This document shows positions 12,411 through 24,900 of a stretch of DNA of 64,000 nucleotides, piece after piece. This DNA comes from Drosophila persimilis. Taxonomy: Eukaryota > Arthropoda > Insecta > Diptera > Drosophilidae. Positions within the stretch are counted from its first letter, which is position 1. Every line of letters begins with the position of its first letter. Both the position numbers and the translations under genes were made by a program. The DNA lies in NCBI RefSeq assembly GCF_003286085.1, contig NW_020825346.1, positions 744,001 to 808,000 on the forward strand, given 5' to 3'. The notes beneath the pieces are model-generated. The model was not told the origin of the DNA, did no database searches, and saw only the letters and a list, made by a program, of their open reading frames with translations.

Positions 12411-14675
12411 TGGTTTAGTTAGTTCCAGTTCAAATTCAATTGTTTTAACTAAAAATTATCAATAGAAAACCCAACGCAACATGCTTTTTATTGCCACACA
12501 GGAACATGGAGAATGGAGCGCCAGTATGTCCAGCCTAATGGGGCCACAACTATTTTGAGGTTCAGCTTAAAAGCCGGAAATTAAATCAAGATTTGCAAGC
12601 CACAGACAGAGAGTCTGTACTCCCCAGCTTGGGGGAGTCCTAACTCACATTTAGGGTAGCGCATTCTGGGCCTGGTCCTGGTCCTGGTCCTGGTCCTGGT
12701 GCTGGTCCTGGTCATTCATTCTCATTCCCATTCGACCTGACACTTTGACCATGAAAATGAAAATATGTTGGAGGTTTCGTTTTCGTTTTTTGTGGCCAGA
12801 CTAAGAAAAATGCCGTGTGTGTGTTTGCTGGATTTGTAAAAAGCGCAAGTGTAATTAGTGTGAGGCTTAACGGGGCTAAACAAACAGACAGATCGTGGGC
12901 CGGGTCAGAGCCAGACACAGGCACAGATACAGATACAGACACAGACACAGACCGTTACGAACTCAGACCAGTTTCGGTCTGGAATTTGTCCCCCCATGGT
13001 TTTACAGGCTTTACAACTATTGCCAAATTGCATTTGAATAGTCGCGGCTTTTGGGAGTTGGTGTTTCTATTTTTTGTGGTCTGTGTTTGGGTGTTTCGCT
13101 TCAGAGTCTGCAACTGCAACTGCAACTGCAACTGTCTCTGGCTGATAAATCGCTAGAGCATTATTTATGAACTCCTCGTGTCACTCTGGCCTCTGGTCTC
13201 GGGTCTGAGAGTCGCTTTATGCATGGTTAATTTTTATGAGCGACACGGCGGCACCCTCTGACGTATGCGTGATATGCTCTCAGACTCCGACTCCGTCTCC
13301 GTCTCCGTCTCTGACTTTTGTTTGGACTATTATTTAGTGTCCAGGGCGCAACAGCAATCAGAGAGGCCAACGGTTAACGGCCTTGGCCAAGTGCTTCGGG
13401 GGAAACTGCTAGAAAATTATGATCCGCATAAAAAGCTATAGTTTATGAGGAGCAACAAATAAATCGACAATTTGTTAGAGCATGTGAAAGGTGTGCAGGT
13501 GCAAAGACATCTCTGATTGAATTTTTATATGGCAATGCCGTGAGATCTGGCAACACCCCCTTGGCACACAGCTAGCTGTCGCTCTCGCTCTCACTCTCTC
13601 TCTTTGTTTTTTTCTCATCTTTCATCACAATCGAGAGCAATGTTGAGAGAGATCGCGGTCTGCTTTCTGCCCCAGCGGTACACGGAGGTAGCATTCGCAT
13701 AATATCGAAACGATTAACCATTAGGGGATTCCTGCTGTTTATGTCGTTCTTTCCATGACAGAACTCCATGATATGTCTACATAGGAGACCCCTAAATGGT
13801 GTATCCCAGCCAGAATCTTATGGACACTGGTTTAATGGAGTTCTGCGGGCAGGCCATGGCTGGACTTTTCCACAGGAATATGCCTGAATGCACTGTGAAC
13901 CTTCCTTAGAGGCAGACAGAAAACCTGCTTGGAACTGGTCGTCATTTAGGCCGGCCCCGATTCGACAACCTCTGGGGTATTCCCTCCGTCCAAGCTCCAT
14001 ACTTAGAACTACCAATATAGCCCCAAAATCGTTTCAAAAATAGCTTACCTGAAGATATATCAAGCCAAGTTTTTCTTTATTTCCTGAGTGGGAACCCCAG
14101 CGAAGGGCAGATCCAACTTCATATGTTTAAAATAAAACTAAATTTTTGACAAACACCTTCGATTGAAGTGCGGCAACGGTGCTGGCGATGCGCTCTGGAG
14201 GCGCTCTCGACAGTCATAAAAAACACATTCATCAGGCATCTCTTTAAGCGATGGCCGTTAATGATGATGATGTCGATGTTTATGCGGAATCGGGTGGGTG
14301 GGTGCCTTCCATGGCAGATACTCGCATGTGGCTGGTGGATGGGGCCGCGTCTTGTTTACGGCTCCCTGTTCTTCTCCTCTCTGGCGTGTTTCGATGCCAA
14401 AAACTTCCGGCCATCGATGGGCATGGGGGAACAGCTGCTGTTCGCTTTGGGGGTGATTGGACCTCACCCCCTGCCCCCTCTGGCTCTACAAAATGTGGCC
14501 TTGATGCCGCGACGCAAAAGCAGAAACAATGAAGCTTCAAATTGCATCTTAAGATCTGCTGCCTTAGGATAGTGCTGATGGAAATCAGAAATAGTAACAA
14601 GTGCCACAGAGAAGCCGCAAAGGAGATGCACGGTACTGGGGCTTGTGGCAGCCACAGTGTGGTTGGGGGCAGTGC

Positions 14676-14676
<1 letters not shown>

Positions 14677-14710
<34 letters not shown>
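14677..14710. repeat. (TG)n microsatellite
   Basis: Seventeen TG units; GA- and GCTGCC-type repeats follow within 200 bp. Confidence 0.95.
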
Positions 14711-14711
<1 letters not shown>

Positions 14712-15224
14712 AGGCAAAGTGGGGACGTTGTCCGGATAGCAAAGTCTTTTGATTTATGCGGAGCAATTAATTTTTTGCGCATTTTTGTTGGTGCTGCCGC
14801 TGCTGCCGCTGCTGCCGCTGCTAGATGTTGCCATGGGGAAACTGCTGCTGACGACACCGACACGGACACCGACACCGACACGGACACGGACACGGACATG
14901 AAACTATGTAGAAGGCGACAAAGCCTGCCCCAGGCACAGTGCCACCCGGGGTCACTGCCACAGGGTATCATAAGAGAAAAAAAAAGAAATGAAGCTTCAA
15001 ATATACATATATGGTATTTACTTCTGGATAATCGCAAAAATTCCACAAAAATACTGAAGAAATCTAAAAGAAAATTTTCGTTTGTGGCCCTTTCGCTGAA
15101 CAAATTTCCCATAAGCAATTGGCACCAACAGAGACCATCCTTTGGGGGAGATTCAGGAATTTGTACAATTAATTTATAAGAGGAAGAAGCAGCCGCAGGG
15201 TGAAAAACACAATCATAAAAAATC

Positions 15225-15805
15225 TATAGAAATTTAAATTCTTGAAAATTTAATTCAGAAAAAATTACATTCTGGAAAAATTAAATTCCAGGAAATTAAG
15301 TTCAAGAAAATTAAATTCTAAAAAAAATTTAATTCCAGAAAATTAAATCTCTAGAAATTTAAATTCTAGGAAATTAAATTCTAGAAATTTAAGTTCTAGA
15401 AAATAAAATTCTGGAAAATGACATTCTAGGAAATAAAATCTATAGGAAATGAAATTCTATGAAATTAAATCTCTAGGAAATTAAATCTCCAGAAAATAAA
15501 CTTCTAGAAAATTAAATGCTAGAAAATTAAAGACTATAAAGTGAAATTCAAGAAAGTGAAATTTTAGAATAATTAAATTCTAGGTAAATAAATTCTATGA
15601 AATTAAATTCTGCAAAAATTAAATTCTAGGAAATTAAATCTCTCGAAAATTAACTTCAAGGAAATGAAATCTCTAGAAAATTAAATTCCAGGAAATTTTA
15701 AGTTCTAGGAAATTAAATCTCCAGAAAAACTTCTAGAAAAGTAAATGCTAAGAATTAAATTCTAGGAAATTAAATTCTAGAGAATTAAATTCTAGGAAAT
15801 TAAAT
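15225..15805. repeat. AT-rich minisatellite of TTAAATTCTAGGAAA-like units
   Basis: About 580 bp of irregular units of 13-18 bp built on AAATTCTAGGAAATT and AAATTCTAGAAAATT. TCTAG occurs many times and the units are partly self-complementary. The array ends abruptly near 15805. It has no coding content apart from an incidental frame reading repeated LEFN residues. Confidence 0.9.
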
Positions 15806-15937
15806 GTGTAACGTACGAGTATACGTGCTTTGATACAGTATATTCTGTAAGTAGAGTTCTTGAAAGGTATGTACTTGCAGCTGTTTTCATAGAACATTCG
15901 ACCACAGTGCGGTGTCTGGGCATGCAGACAGAGAGCG

Positions 15938-15940
<3 letters not shown>

Positions 15941-15972
<32 letters not shown>
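15941..15972. repeat. (GA)n microsatellite
   Basis: About 16 GA units preceded by GAGCGAGC. GA tracts can bind GAGA factor in flies, but no gene start is evident next to it. Confidence 0.9.
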
Positions 15973-15974
<2 letters not shown>

Positions 15975-16077
15975 GGGCGAGAGTCTCGGCCAAAGGTGCG
16001 TTCACGCGTAGCAATGCAGAGGGATCTCTCTCCCTGCTGTCCCTTGTCCCTGCCTCTTGGCTCATACGCCTGTCATT

Positions 16078-16117
16078 GGACGGACGGACGGACGGACGGA
16101 CGGAGGGACGGAGGGAC
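16078..16117. repeat. (GGAC)n microsatellite
   Basis: A tetranucleotide GGAC tract with a few GGAG variants. No gene context. Confidence 0.9.
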
Positions 16118-17926
16118 GAGTACCACCTCCCGGTGTCCGTAGGTCGGTGCGGAATTCTCCTGCTCGCATTGGTTGAAGTTTTTGCGGCCAGAAATGGGCA
16201 ACGTTTTGGAATTTTAGTTCCGCTTTGTTGCCGTTGCCGTTGCCGTTGCCCCCATGCCACATGTCCTCGACTGCCGTCTGTCGTCTGCCGCCTCCTCTCC
16301 GCTTGTCGGTTGTGGTTGTTGTCGGGCTAAGTGTTTGTTATGATTTATATTGGTTTTATTAAATGTTTCAACAACCTTTTGGCCAACAATTATTTACTGC
16401 AGGCCATGGAACGAGCGAGCGGCGAGGAGCGTGGCACGCATGAACGCATCGTGGGAGGGGGAGGGGGAGGAGGAGGGGGAGTGGTTGTGGATTTGAAGTG
16501 CCACGGATGCCAGACTCTGTGTGTATGTCCTGGCAATGACATTAAAGCCGGTCTGGTCCGTGTGGCAGGTGTTGGCACGGGGCATGCAACATGACGGTGT
16601 TGCACGGCAAGTTAATGAGCTTAAAGGAAACACAGCTGCCAAGGAGTCGAACGTAATGGCGAAAGCTCCACTTAAGCCTCAAAACCCAAGGAGACACAAT
16701 GAGAGGAAATGTGGCAGAAGTCTGACAGAGCAAGGGAGAGAGAGAGAGAGAGAGAGAAAGCTACAGACAAAACATCTCTCAAGACGAATCATTGATGTCC
16801 TTTGTGCCGCCACCTTTGCTTCGGGCAAAGAATTGCCCAGCAAAACAATATACATGCGTGTGCATGACACCCCACATTGATGTTCGACTCGAGCTCGGCT
16901 AATGGGGGTGGTCTCTTTTCGTTTTAGACTATTCCCCGCGGATTTGCCAGGACTAGAGTCGGTGTAGAGTAATGGAATCAAAAGATTACTTTTTGGGTAT
17001 ATTTTCTCCTATAAGAATTATGATTCTTGCTAAAAGTTTTCTCTCAAAGTCTCTGTGAAAAACCAACTGAGGAAACGAAACACGCATAGAGATAATTTAT
17101 ACCGTAAATACTCCATAAAAACCTACAATAATCCTCTAGTTAAAACAAATAAACTGCTTTAGAATATTCGGTTCTCGTTCGCAGATTTGTCCATGTTTGT
17201 GGCTATCATAATGGACACTTAAAATTGGCTGAACCCCATATCTTTTGTACTAAACATAGAGCTCATAATATGCTATTGAATCGCCTAAAAAAAACCTGGG
17301 GGAAATGTTTTTATTCTACCTTTTTTGTGTACATCAAAAGCGTGGCTTCCCGAAGCTCTGCAGCGCCCATGTTTTGGACTTAAGCGAACCCTTTTTTAAT
17401 CGAAATATAATATGGGTTTATTAGTATTCAATTTGAAGCCAAATAAGTTCATTGAAATGTTATATTTTCGATCCTCGGTGCAAATCTATTGGCAAATCGT
17501 AAATATTACCATTTGTGGGCCTCTTTTCTCTGAGTGTATACTAGAGTTTAGGTTCGTGGTACTGACTGACATTTGTCACTATTTTAGCTCAAACACTCAA
17601 TAGTTTTTAATGAATTTTTGGTGGCCTTTCATTAGAACTCCTCCTTAAAGTGATGTCTGCTGACTTACGAGGGAATATTCATGGCTCTAAAGTGGAAGGC
17701 GACCAATCGATTGAGAATGCCCTGGATACCCTTCGGGCAGGCACTTCAAACCACTTGTCGTTGCAGCTTAGATCACAATTTTGATGGAGGTGACAGGCGC
17801 CAAGGAGCACGGGAGTACGCGGACCTCTCTTTCTCTCTCAGACTCCGGCAACAACACTATCCTTGTCGTGGCTGCACGTTTTTGACGGCTTTATTGTTTA
17901 GCTTGGAGTTTACTCAGACTTTTTTT

Positions 17927-17951
17927 GGGGGGGGGGGGGGGGGGGGGGGGG
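17927..17951. repeat. Uninterrupted run of 25 G
   Basis: A G25 homopolymer is preceded by T6 and followed by GAGAGGGGG. It has G-quadruplex potential on the plus strand. Homopolymer length in an assembly is unreliable. Confidence 0.9.
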
Positions 17952-18561
17952 AGAGGGGGCGTGGTTGAGCACAAAGTGCTCCAAAGTCACCAAGTCGTTG
18001 GGCTCCCGGCTCTGGGGCAGGACACTGGTGCCAAGGGGGTGGCAGACAGTCCTCCGTCCTCCTCTGCACTTGAATGACTTTTCATAACTTTATGGAAAGT
18101 TTTCACAATGCACAAGGCACAAGGCACAAGGCAGGCGACAGCGACAATGAAGAAAACACCGCCTGACAATGGCCAAATGAGTGGCTCTCGGGGCAGGGGA
18201 ACGAGGGGAACGAGGGGGGTCACCTTTTGCCTGCTGTGGCACGTTTCCGCTTCCGTTTAGCGCGACTCCTCTCCTCGTGTGCCACTTGAGCATAATGAAT
18301 ATTTTCGTAAATTGAAATGTTGTTTGTCCTCCTCGAGGTCCTCCTGGACTCCGAAGCGTCCCCAACGACCGAGTCACTTTCACTTTACGACTGCCTCGGC
18401 GGCTGCATAAATATGAAAAATGTAAAATTTAATATGCAATTTACGTCACTGAAAAGTTGCTGCCACCATCCCACCATCCCACCAGCCCCATCCACAGCTC
18501 CAGCTTTTAATGCCCTGCCAGAGGGCATGCCGACTCTCCATTGAAGACCCACAATTTCTAT

Positions 18562-18581
18562 AATATATATATATATATAAT
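18562..18581. repeat. (AT)n microsatellite
   Basis: A run of AT units just downstream of the stop codon of the small minus-strand reading frame that ends at 18596. Confidence 0.85.
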
Positions 18582-18595
18582 ATATTAAATTCGAT

Positions 18596-18757
18596 TTACA
18601 GCTCATTGCCGGATTGTGTTTCATATTTGTAAAACACAACAAAGTACAAAAAATATATCCAAGCGCCAAAGAACACCATTCCCTGTAGGACCAGCATCGA
18701 CTCGGAATCAGGGATCCTTGCTGCCCCTTCCCGGGGCTCTTCCGCGTTCGCTTCCAT
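18596..18757 (-). CDS. Possible 53-residue single-pass membrane micropeptide
   Basis: The frame starts at ATG 18757 and ends at TAA 18596-18598. The N-terminal half is polar and acidic (MEANAEEPREGAARIPDSES). It is followed by MLVLQG and one strongly hydrophobic segment, about residues 27-46 (VFFGAWIYFLYFVVFYK), and a short polar tail ending SGNEL. Composition and layout look like a small membrane protein rather than random translation. I do not recognise the family and I see no splice or promoter support. It could instead be a chance frame. It lies downstream, on the same strand, of the unrecognised gene at 21994-25596, so it could also be read as part of a longer transcript. Confidence 0.4.
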   Translation of the reverse strand: MEANAEEPREGAARIPDSESMLVLQGMVFFGAWIYFLYFVVFYKYETQSGNEL

Positions 18758-19224
18758 TCGATTGAGTTGCCAAACGTTCAAGGCTGTTGTTGAGATGTTG
18801 TCTCCGTTGTTCGATTTGCGCTTAATATTTTTTGTTTGTTTAGTTTTCGTATGTTTTTCTCTTGGCCAGCTTCTTGATCAAGCAAGTTACTGAATCTCCA
18901 CCCAAAAAGGATGCTCTCGAAAGGGTATCTCAAGGTTCGGGGGAGGGGCTTTTCCTTGGGCTCTCTTCTGGGTTTCAGTTTTTTATGTCTTATGTCTTTG
19001 GTCATTGTCTATTGTCTGGGGAAATTTACAGCCTCGTCCGTGTGGCAAATGTGCGATGAATAAGTGAGAGCTTTGCTAATGAGTGGGTGGACAGTGGACG
19101 GTGGACGGTGGACAGTAAATGGAATACGAGAGCACGAGTATGGCGAAATTTGAGCCGTACAGCGACACAACGCGTTGGCATTGAAATCTGTTCATGTTTC
19201 ATGGCCTCTGGGCACGCCTCTGAC

Positions 19225-19225
19225 T

Positions 19226-19261
<36 letters not shown>

Positions 19262-19262
19262 G
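19225..19262. repeat. (ACAG)n microsatellite
   Basis: About nine ACAG units. Confidence 0.95.
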
Positions 19263-20168
19263 TTGTATGCTAAATATGATTGATATAAACACAAAAGAGA
19301 TCTCTTTCGTGGCTCTGTCTATCAGCGAGAGAAAAGGCAAAAATGATCAATCATTCCATCTCGCAATCGATTCGCGGCGAGAGAGAGAGAGAGGGAGCGG
19401 GGATCTCACAAGCATCTTAATGAGTGCCCATTCATGATTTCAATCTCAAACCATGGGATACATTTCTGCCATAGCCTTCTTGTGTGGGTATAGATAGAGA
19501 GGGAATGGAGGGTGCGACAGGTCGAAGATCCCTCGGTATCGAGGTGTTTGTGGCAAAGGAAAGTGGCACCCTATCGACCCATATTTCGAGCCATTTCGAG
19601 CCACATTCGGATTGATTTTTGCCTCCATTTCTCCCCATAGAGTCCTCCTTAACGAGTCCTCCTCGTTAGGAGCGACAGGAGCCAAATAAATTAATTATGT
19701 TAATCTGTTTACATGTCAGGCGCATTAGCAGTGTTTCTGCTTCTCATAGAGGGAGGCGGTTATGTCTACAGTTAATAAAGCAAACACCTGTCGCAGAAGG
19801 AGAGCCAGAGCCATCCGTTTGGACGCCGCCTCGTTGACTGCGTCAAAAACTTAAAACGCTCTCGGATTGCATAAACTTTTTGACAATCATCAAGCCCCTG
19901 ATGATGATAAGGATGGTGATGATGGCCTGCTCCTAGACATCATCAATTTTCAGAGTCGGGAGGGCAAGAATGGGGCAGCCGCAAAAACACTTTGGTGGCA
20001 CGAAAAACTTTCTGTGGTGCCAGCCAGCGCCAGCCACAGTGCCACGAAGCGGGTTCGAAAATGGTGCCACAAAAATGCGGAAACTAAGAGGAAAAGATAT
20101 ATTATTATTCAGTGGCATTCGAATTCTTGGATCCCAATATTTTCAGTGAGGAGCGACAGGGTGTACAG

Positions 20169-20304
20169 GGTGGTCCGCTCACTCTCTTTCGGGTCTTATT
20201 TTACGCTGAGAACCACTTGGAGGCCATGTTTCATGCCAGAGAGAGGGAGCGCGAACGGTCGAAATAAGACCCGAAAGGAGAGCGCGTTGCGGGAGCGGAC
20301 CACC
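20169..20304. other. Long imperfect hairpin
   Basis: The outer arms GGTGGTCCGCTC (20169-20180) and GAGCGGACCACC (20293-20304) are perfect reverse complements. The inner arms TTTCGGGTCTTATTT (20187-20201) and AAATAAGACCCGAAA (20262-20276) also pair perfectly, and the pairing continues outward through CTCTC/GAGAG with a one-base bulge. The right arm has an extra internal loop of about nine bases. The terminal loop is about 60 nt. It could be a hairpin-RNA precursor or the remnant of an inverted-repeat element. Confidence 0.7.
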
Positions 20305-20631
20305 AGGCATAATGTCATCAAGTCGCAGGCAATGGTGGCCTTTGAAGGCAGGATTGTTCGGCAGTAGTCGAGTCTAGCGAGGAGCTGTTTGACTGGTTGA
20401 AACAGGTTCCTTGCGGAAATATCACTCTGCGACAGGCATCGTCACCATATCTCTGTGTTGCATGCCACTGTGCGCTGTAGTCGTTGTAGCTGATGTTGAT
20501 GAGGCATCGTGCACTTTAGGCAAATTAGTTACGCAGCTCATGTTCTTGGCCTCATCCTCATTCCCGGCCTCGTGTAACCTCATCCCTAGGCCAAAGCCCA
20601 AAAACACCATTCCATTTTGGGATACGCTACT

Positions 20632-20672
20632 TGTGTGTGTGCGTGTGTGTGTGTGCGTGTGTGTGTGTGTGT
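20632..20672. repeat. (TG)n microsatellite with GCG interruptions
   Basis: Imperfect TG tract of about 40 bp. Confidence 0.9.
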
Positions 20673-21993
20673 TTGGGGGGTAAACAAATTTAATAAATAG
20701 CTAAACCCACACACACCCACCCCACAACCCTTTGTACCAGCAACCAGCAGGCTTTCGGGGAGGGGGATGGACGGTTCCGGCTGTCAGCAAGAAACCCTTC
20801 AACCCTCTCTCAGTCAGGCGGGAGGGCGGGGGGGCGCCTTCTTTTGGGCCAGACATATTCATATTTACTCAAGTTTATGGAGCATTGTATTTGTCTTTGG
20901 TTTCTGTCATCTCCCGGACATTTGTCGGCTGTTGTTTCTTGGGGCATTCCGGCGGCATTGCCACATAAAATATAACACTTCATTTTGGCCAGTGGTTGGG
21001 GGGCAGGGGGGCAGGGGGGGGTGTGTTTTTTCCTCAATATCTAGAATGTCTTGACGCCTACACACACACACACACACGACCCACAATGAGGGTCGATAGA
21101 GTCGGTGTCGGCGCTGGGGTCTCATAATTTATATGCTAAACATATTGCGCTTATATGGTATTACAAAAATATCTAAATATGTACATACCCGGCGTATCCC
21201 TGTTACGCATTTTAGTTGTATCTTGTAGCTTGTCTGGTGGCCACAACTTGACTGTCACTTCAAATGGCTGCAGTCGGCTGGGAGTGGCTTTTTCTGGTTC
21301 TGATTCTGATTGTGGGTGTGGGTGTGGGTGTGGGGGGGGCTGATGAAAAGGTTAAGCTTGAAATTTTCAAGCCCCATGATCGAGCAGTGCGGGCTAGAGA
21401 CGACCGACCCGACCCGACCCGACTCGACCCTTGTCAAAGGTTAGCCAACGTCTCTTGTCCTTCTACCGCCGCCGATGACGGCTGGTGACCCCGATCTATC
21501 TGTTAAACTTCACTTCTTAATGCTAGATCCCCCATCTTTTGGTGGTTCTTAAATATATTCATTGTATTTTCTAAATCTGATCGTTACCTACAAAATATCC
21601 GAGGGATTTTCTTGGGAAAAGAACTCTGGTCCTAAAAAATTCCTTGCAATCTTAAGCATACGGTTTGTACGATTAGTACAATCCCTTCCCCTTCCCCCAC
21701 CAATACGATCTTCCTCTTGCCCACTGATCAGATGGATCTCCAACCCATTGTCCACTGGGAGAGGAGTTTTTGCACCGAAATGGTGACCTCGTTCGTTGCC
21801 CAACGCATTGCTCTCTCCACAGTTTACATTCTGGCCATGACTTTAGTGCTTTTGGCTGTCAGCCATGCATGCCACTGGCATTCCCATGAAGCGCTCAGCG
21901 GAGCATAAACTGTTCACAGACCATTGCCACCTGTAGAGGCGTTCCTTTCTCATGAAGAACAATGGAATGGGATGGCATAAGATGATGACTTAC

Positions 21994-24900
21994 CCATGAT
22001 GATGATGGCGCTGGCTGGGACGTCGCTGGGGACGCGGCTGCACTGATGGAGGCGCATGGGGATGACACCAAAGCGGCAGGCGTTGCACCTTCTTCACCTC
22101 CGGGGAGAGGCCCATTATCCGTGTGGCCGCCGCACTGGCGCTCAACGGTGATGTCATATTGGCCAAATCGCTGGCATCCGTATCCTCCTCGGCATCATCA
22201 GCCTCCCTTGCAGCCGCCGCTGCACTGGCGATGGCCGGACGTGAGCGTCGCGGTGGCCGGGGCAAGGGCTTGGGTGCCACCCGACGGCGATTATTCTGAG
22301 GGCAGTTTTGTGCGGATATTGTCGGATTTGCGGATCGGATTGTCTTCATTGGGTGTGGCAGATTATTATTGCTAATGCTTTGCCAATGATGCAGCGGTTG
22401 CAGCAGTTGCCTTGATTGGAGCTGCTGCTGTGGCTGTTGCTGTGGCTGCTGCAGCGGCTGCTGCTGATTCGCTGTTGCATGGCTCGGCGCTGATCGAAGA
22501 TCGTTCAGCATTACATCCAGATCGCTGGCCAAAGAGCTGAGCAGCTGCAATAATGGAAATGAATGAGAGATGTAGCACAGACAGAACACACACAGGGCGG
22601 TATCTAGTGAGAAGCTAAACAATAAATCAATCACAAGTGCACAGTCCAATGTGTCCAGATGCGGTTTTAGAACCACCTTCGAAGTACTTTCGAACCCAAG
22701 AAAAATCTCTCGTTACACGTTACTCGTACAAGGATACATTTTTGAGAGATTTTTTTCATAGCTTTTGGCGTCATTTTATTAGTAGCTAAAGAACTAGCGT
22801 GGGGCTGGCAGAAAAAACATTAGCGAGACAGTAAAATATAAAAGCAACGAGTGGAAATCAAGAGGAAAAGATGTGAGAGACAAAGCGAAAAGAAAACATC
22901 AGCGAGACCGAGAAATAACAAAGCAGCGAGAGAAGCGAGTATCTTCGTTGTGGTTTCTGGTAAGAAACAACGAGAGTATTTCTTTTATCTTTTTTCTCGC
23001 TGATTATTTGTGCTTTTTTCTCTGTGTCTCTCGCTGGTTTTTCTTCAGCTCTGGCTGATTATCGTCGTTTCTGATTGCTGCTTCTTTTATATCTCCAGTT
23101 CTCTTAGTTTCTCCTCTCGCTAGTTGTTTTTCTGCTCTGTACTTTCTCGCTGTACTCCATAGATTTCTTTTGTTATTTTTTTCCTGGTTTCTCTTCCACT
23201 CTCGCTTCTCTTTTACTCGCTGCTTGTCCTGTCCAGCTTTAGTTACTGTCGAACCGCATTCAAACCGCAACTCAGAACCAAGCAGCAAGTCTATACCGTG
23301 AAATGCCATGAAAACGATCAGCGATTTGATTGAAAATCAAACCAATCAATGCGATTGATTGGTATTTAAGTTCTATGAGGCTGTCTCCCCCTCTCTGCAG
23401 TGGCATGCAAATCTCCAGCTCGATTCTGGGTTAATGAACGGATGTCTCAAGTGGCGACAGCTCATGGGAATCATTTGATTCGCAAAATCATGGCCCAGAG
23501 AGAGGCCACTTGGACTTAGCCTTCGGTGCCGTTCGTGTCGTTTCGTGTCTCTTTGCGGAGGAATTTCCGTTACACAAACATTCGGCTAGCGGTGGTGGGG
23601 CATGCATCGGATTGGAGTGTGGGGTGTTGGGTGTGGGGTGCTTTGGGTGGGGTACCGCTGTACCTGCCACAACTGGTCTGAACTTCCGGCGCGCCGGTGG
23701 CAGGCCTTGGCTGTGGCTGTGGCTGTGGCTGTGGCTCTGTCGCGGATCTGCGACTGTGGCGATCTCCAATAATTACGCGCTCCACTGTCTTGTCTTGGCT
23801 AATGCAATAATAACGGGTTTGTGGCTGGCCCCTGCCCTGCCTCATATGCAACATGGTTAACCCGTGTTCCCAAGCCAAGTGCCAAAAAGCAGCCCCCAGT
23901 CCCAGCCCCAGCAAACACAACAAACCGGCTCCCACGCTCTGTGCTAATTTGATCTCCACTTCGTTTTGAGTTCCTTTTTGTTTTCTTTTTTTTTTTGTTT
24001 CTTGTGTTGTTTTTCTGTGTATTTATAAATATTTCTTTTGGCGCAGAAATTGGCAAACTGTAGGCAAATTCTGCACGAAAAGTGAAGTGCAAAACGAATG
24101 GGGAATCGGGGAATCGGGGAATCTGGGAATCTGGAAAGACTGGCAACAGTCTGGAGGGGAGGCTTTCTGGAGGGAGTTCTAAGGCAAACAAAAAATCCAA
24201 GCATATGGAAAGGGAATTGGAAATTGCTTTCATTTGAATGTCACACCCGAATTCACATCCACCCCAACAAATCCCACACAAGGCACACGGCCGCTCTTTA
24301 AAGGCATCGTGTGCTATTCGCTTATGGGAAGTTTTGTGTTAAATCTAAAAATATTTCTATAATTTATAAAAAAATAAATAGTGTATAAGTTCCAGGCCAA
24401 AAATGGCTTTGTGCATCATCTCATCTCATCCTCATCTCCCAATCGAATCGGCATCACGTATACGCCTCAATGGAGTTTGTGGAAGAAAATAAAAAAACTT
24501 AAACATATGGATTAGCATGTAATAATGCCACAGCCACACTCCCAGGCAAACAGACACACAACTAGAGGCACAGACAGCCAGAGAGACGGTCAGACAAGGG
24601 AGACAGAGCCATAGACGAGCCGCCAGCCAATTGAGCAATTGCCACAGCAAACAGATTCAAATTGAAAATGTGGGCAAAGCAAGCAAAAACCAAACGAAAC
24701 CAAAAAAAAAAAAAAACGACAAAAAACAGACAAGAAATGAAAACCAAAATCAATTGCCGAGGCATCGAATGCCCTTCCTTATAGCAGGGGGATTTTTGGG
24801 TCATCAGGAAGGCAATATTTACGTTTCGATATCGATTTTTCTTACGATTTGGGTTCGCCCTGGGGTTTGGGATTTGGACATATTGGACATTGACTATCAA

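Larger units (their letters stand above)
12411..18595. other. Non-coding interval rich in simple repeats
   Basis: No supported gene. It contains GGTCCT-type repeats near 12670, an ACAGAC-type tract near 12915-12950, (TG)17 at 14677-14710, GCTGCC and GACACG repeats at 14790-14900, the AT-rich minisatellite at 15225-15805, (GA)n at 15941-15972, a GGAC tract at 16078-16117 and a G25 run at 17927-17951. The open frames here are translations of these repeats. Confidence 0.6.
18758..21993. other. Non-coding interval, possibly intron or 3' region of the minus-strand gene
   Basis: The exon ending at 21994 has a good donor, so at least one more exon of that gene must lie to its left; I could not identify it. 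The interval holds an ACAG tract (19225-19262), a long hairpin (20169-20304), a TG/CG tract (20632-20672), G-rich stretches near 20997-21020 and a short AC tract at 21060-21077. Confidence 0.5.

Noticed and set aside
19867-20367. 166-codon plus-strand frame
   Set aside because: No domain or splice support; it runs straight through the hairpin at 20169-20304, whose pairing explains the sequence better.
21990-22676. Longer open frame extending the exon beyond 22544
   Set aside because: The extra N-terminal part is intronic by the TTGCAG acceptor at 22545-22550, and its hydrophobic translation does not fit the rest; the short first exon at 25567-25596 joins in frame instead.
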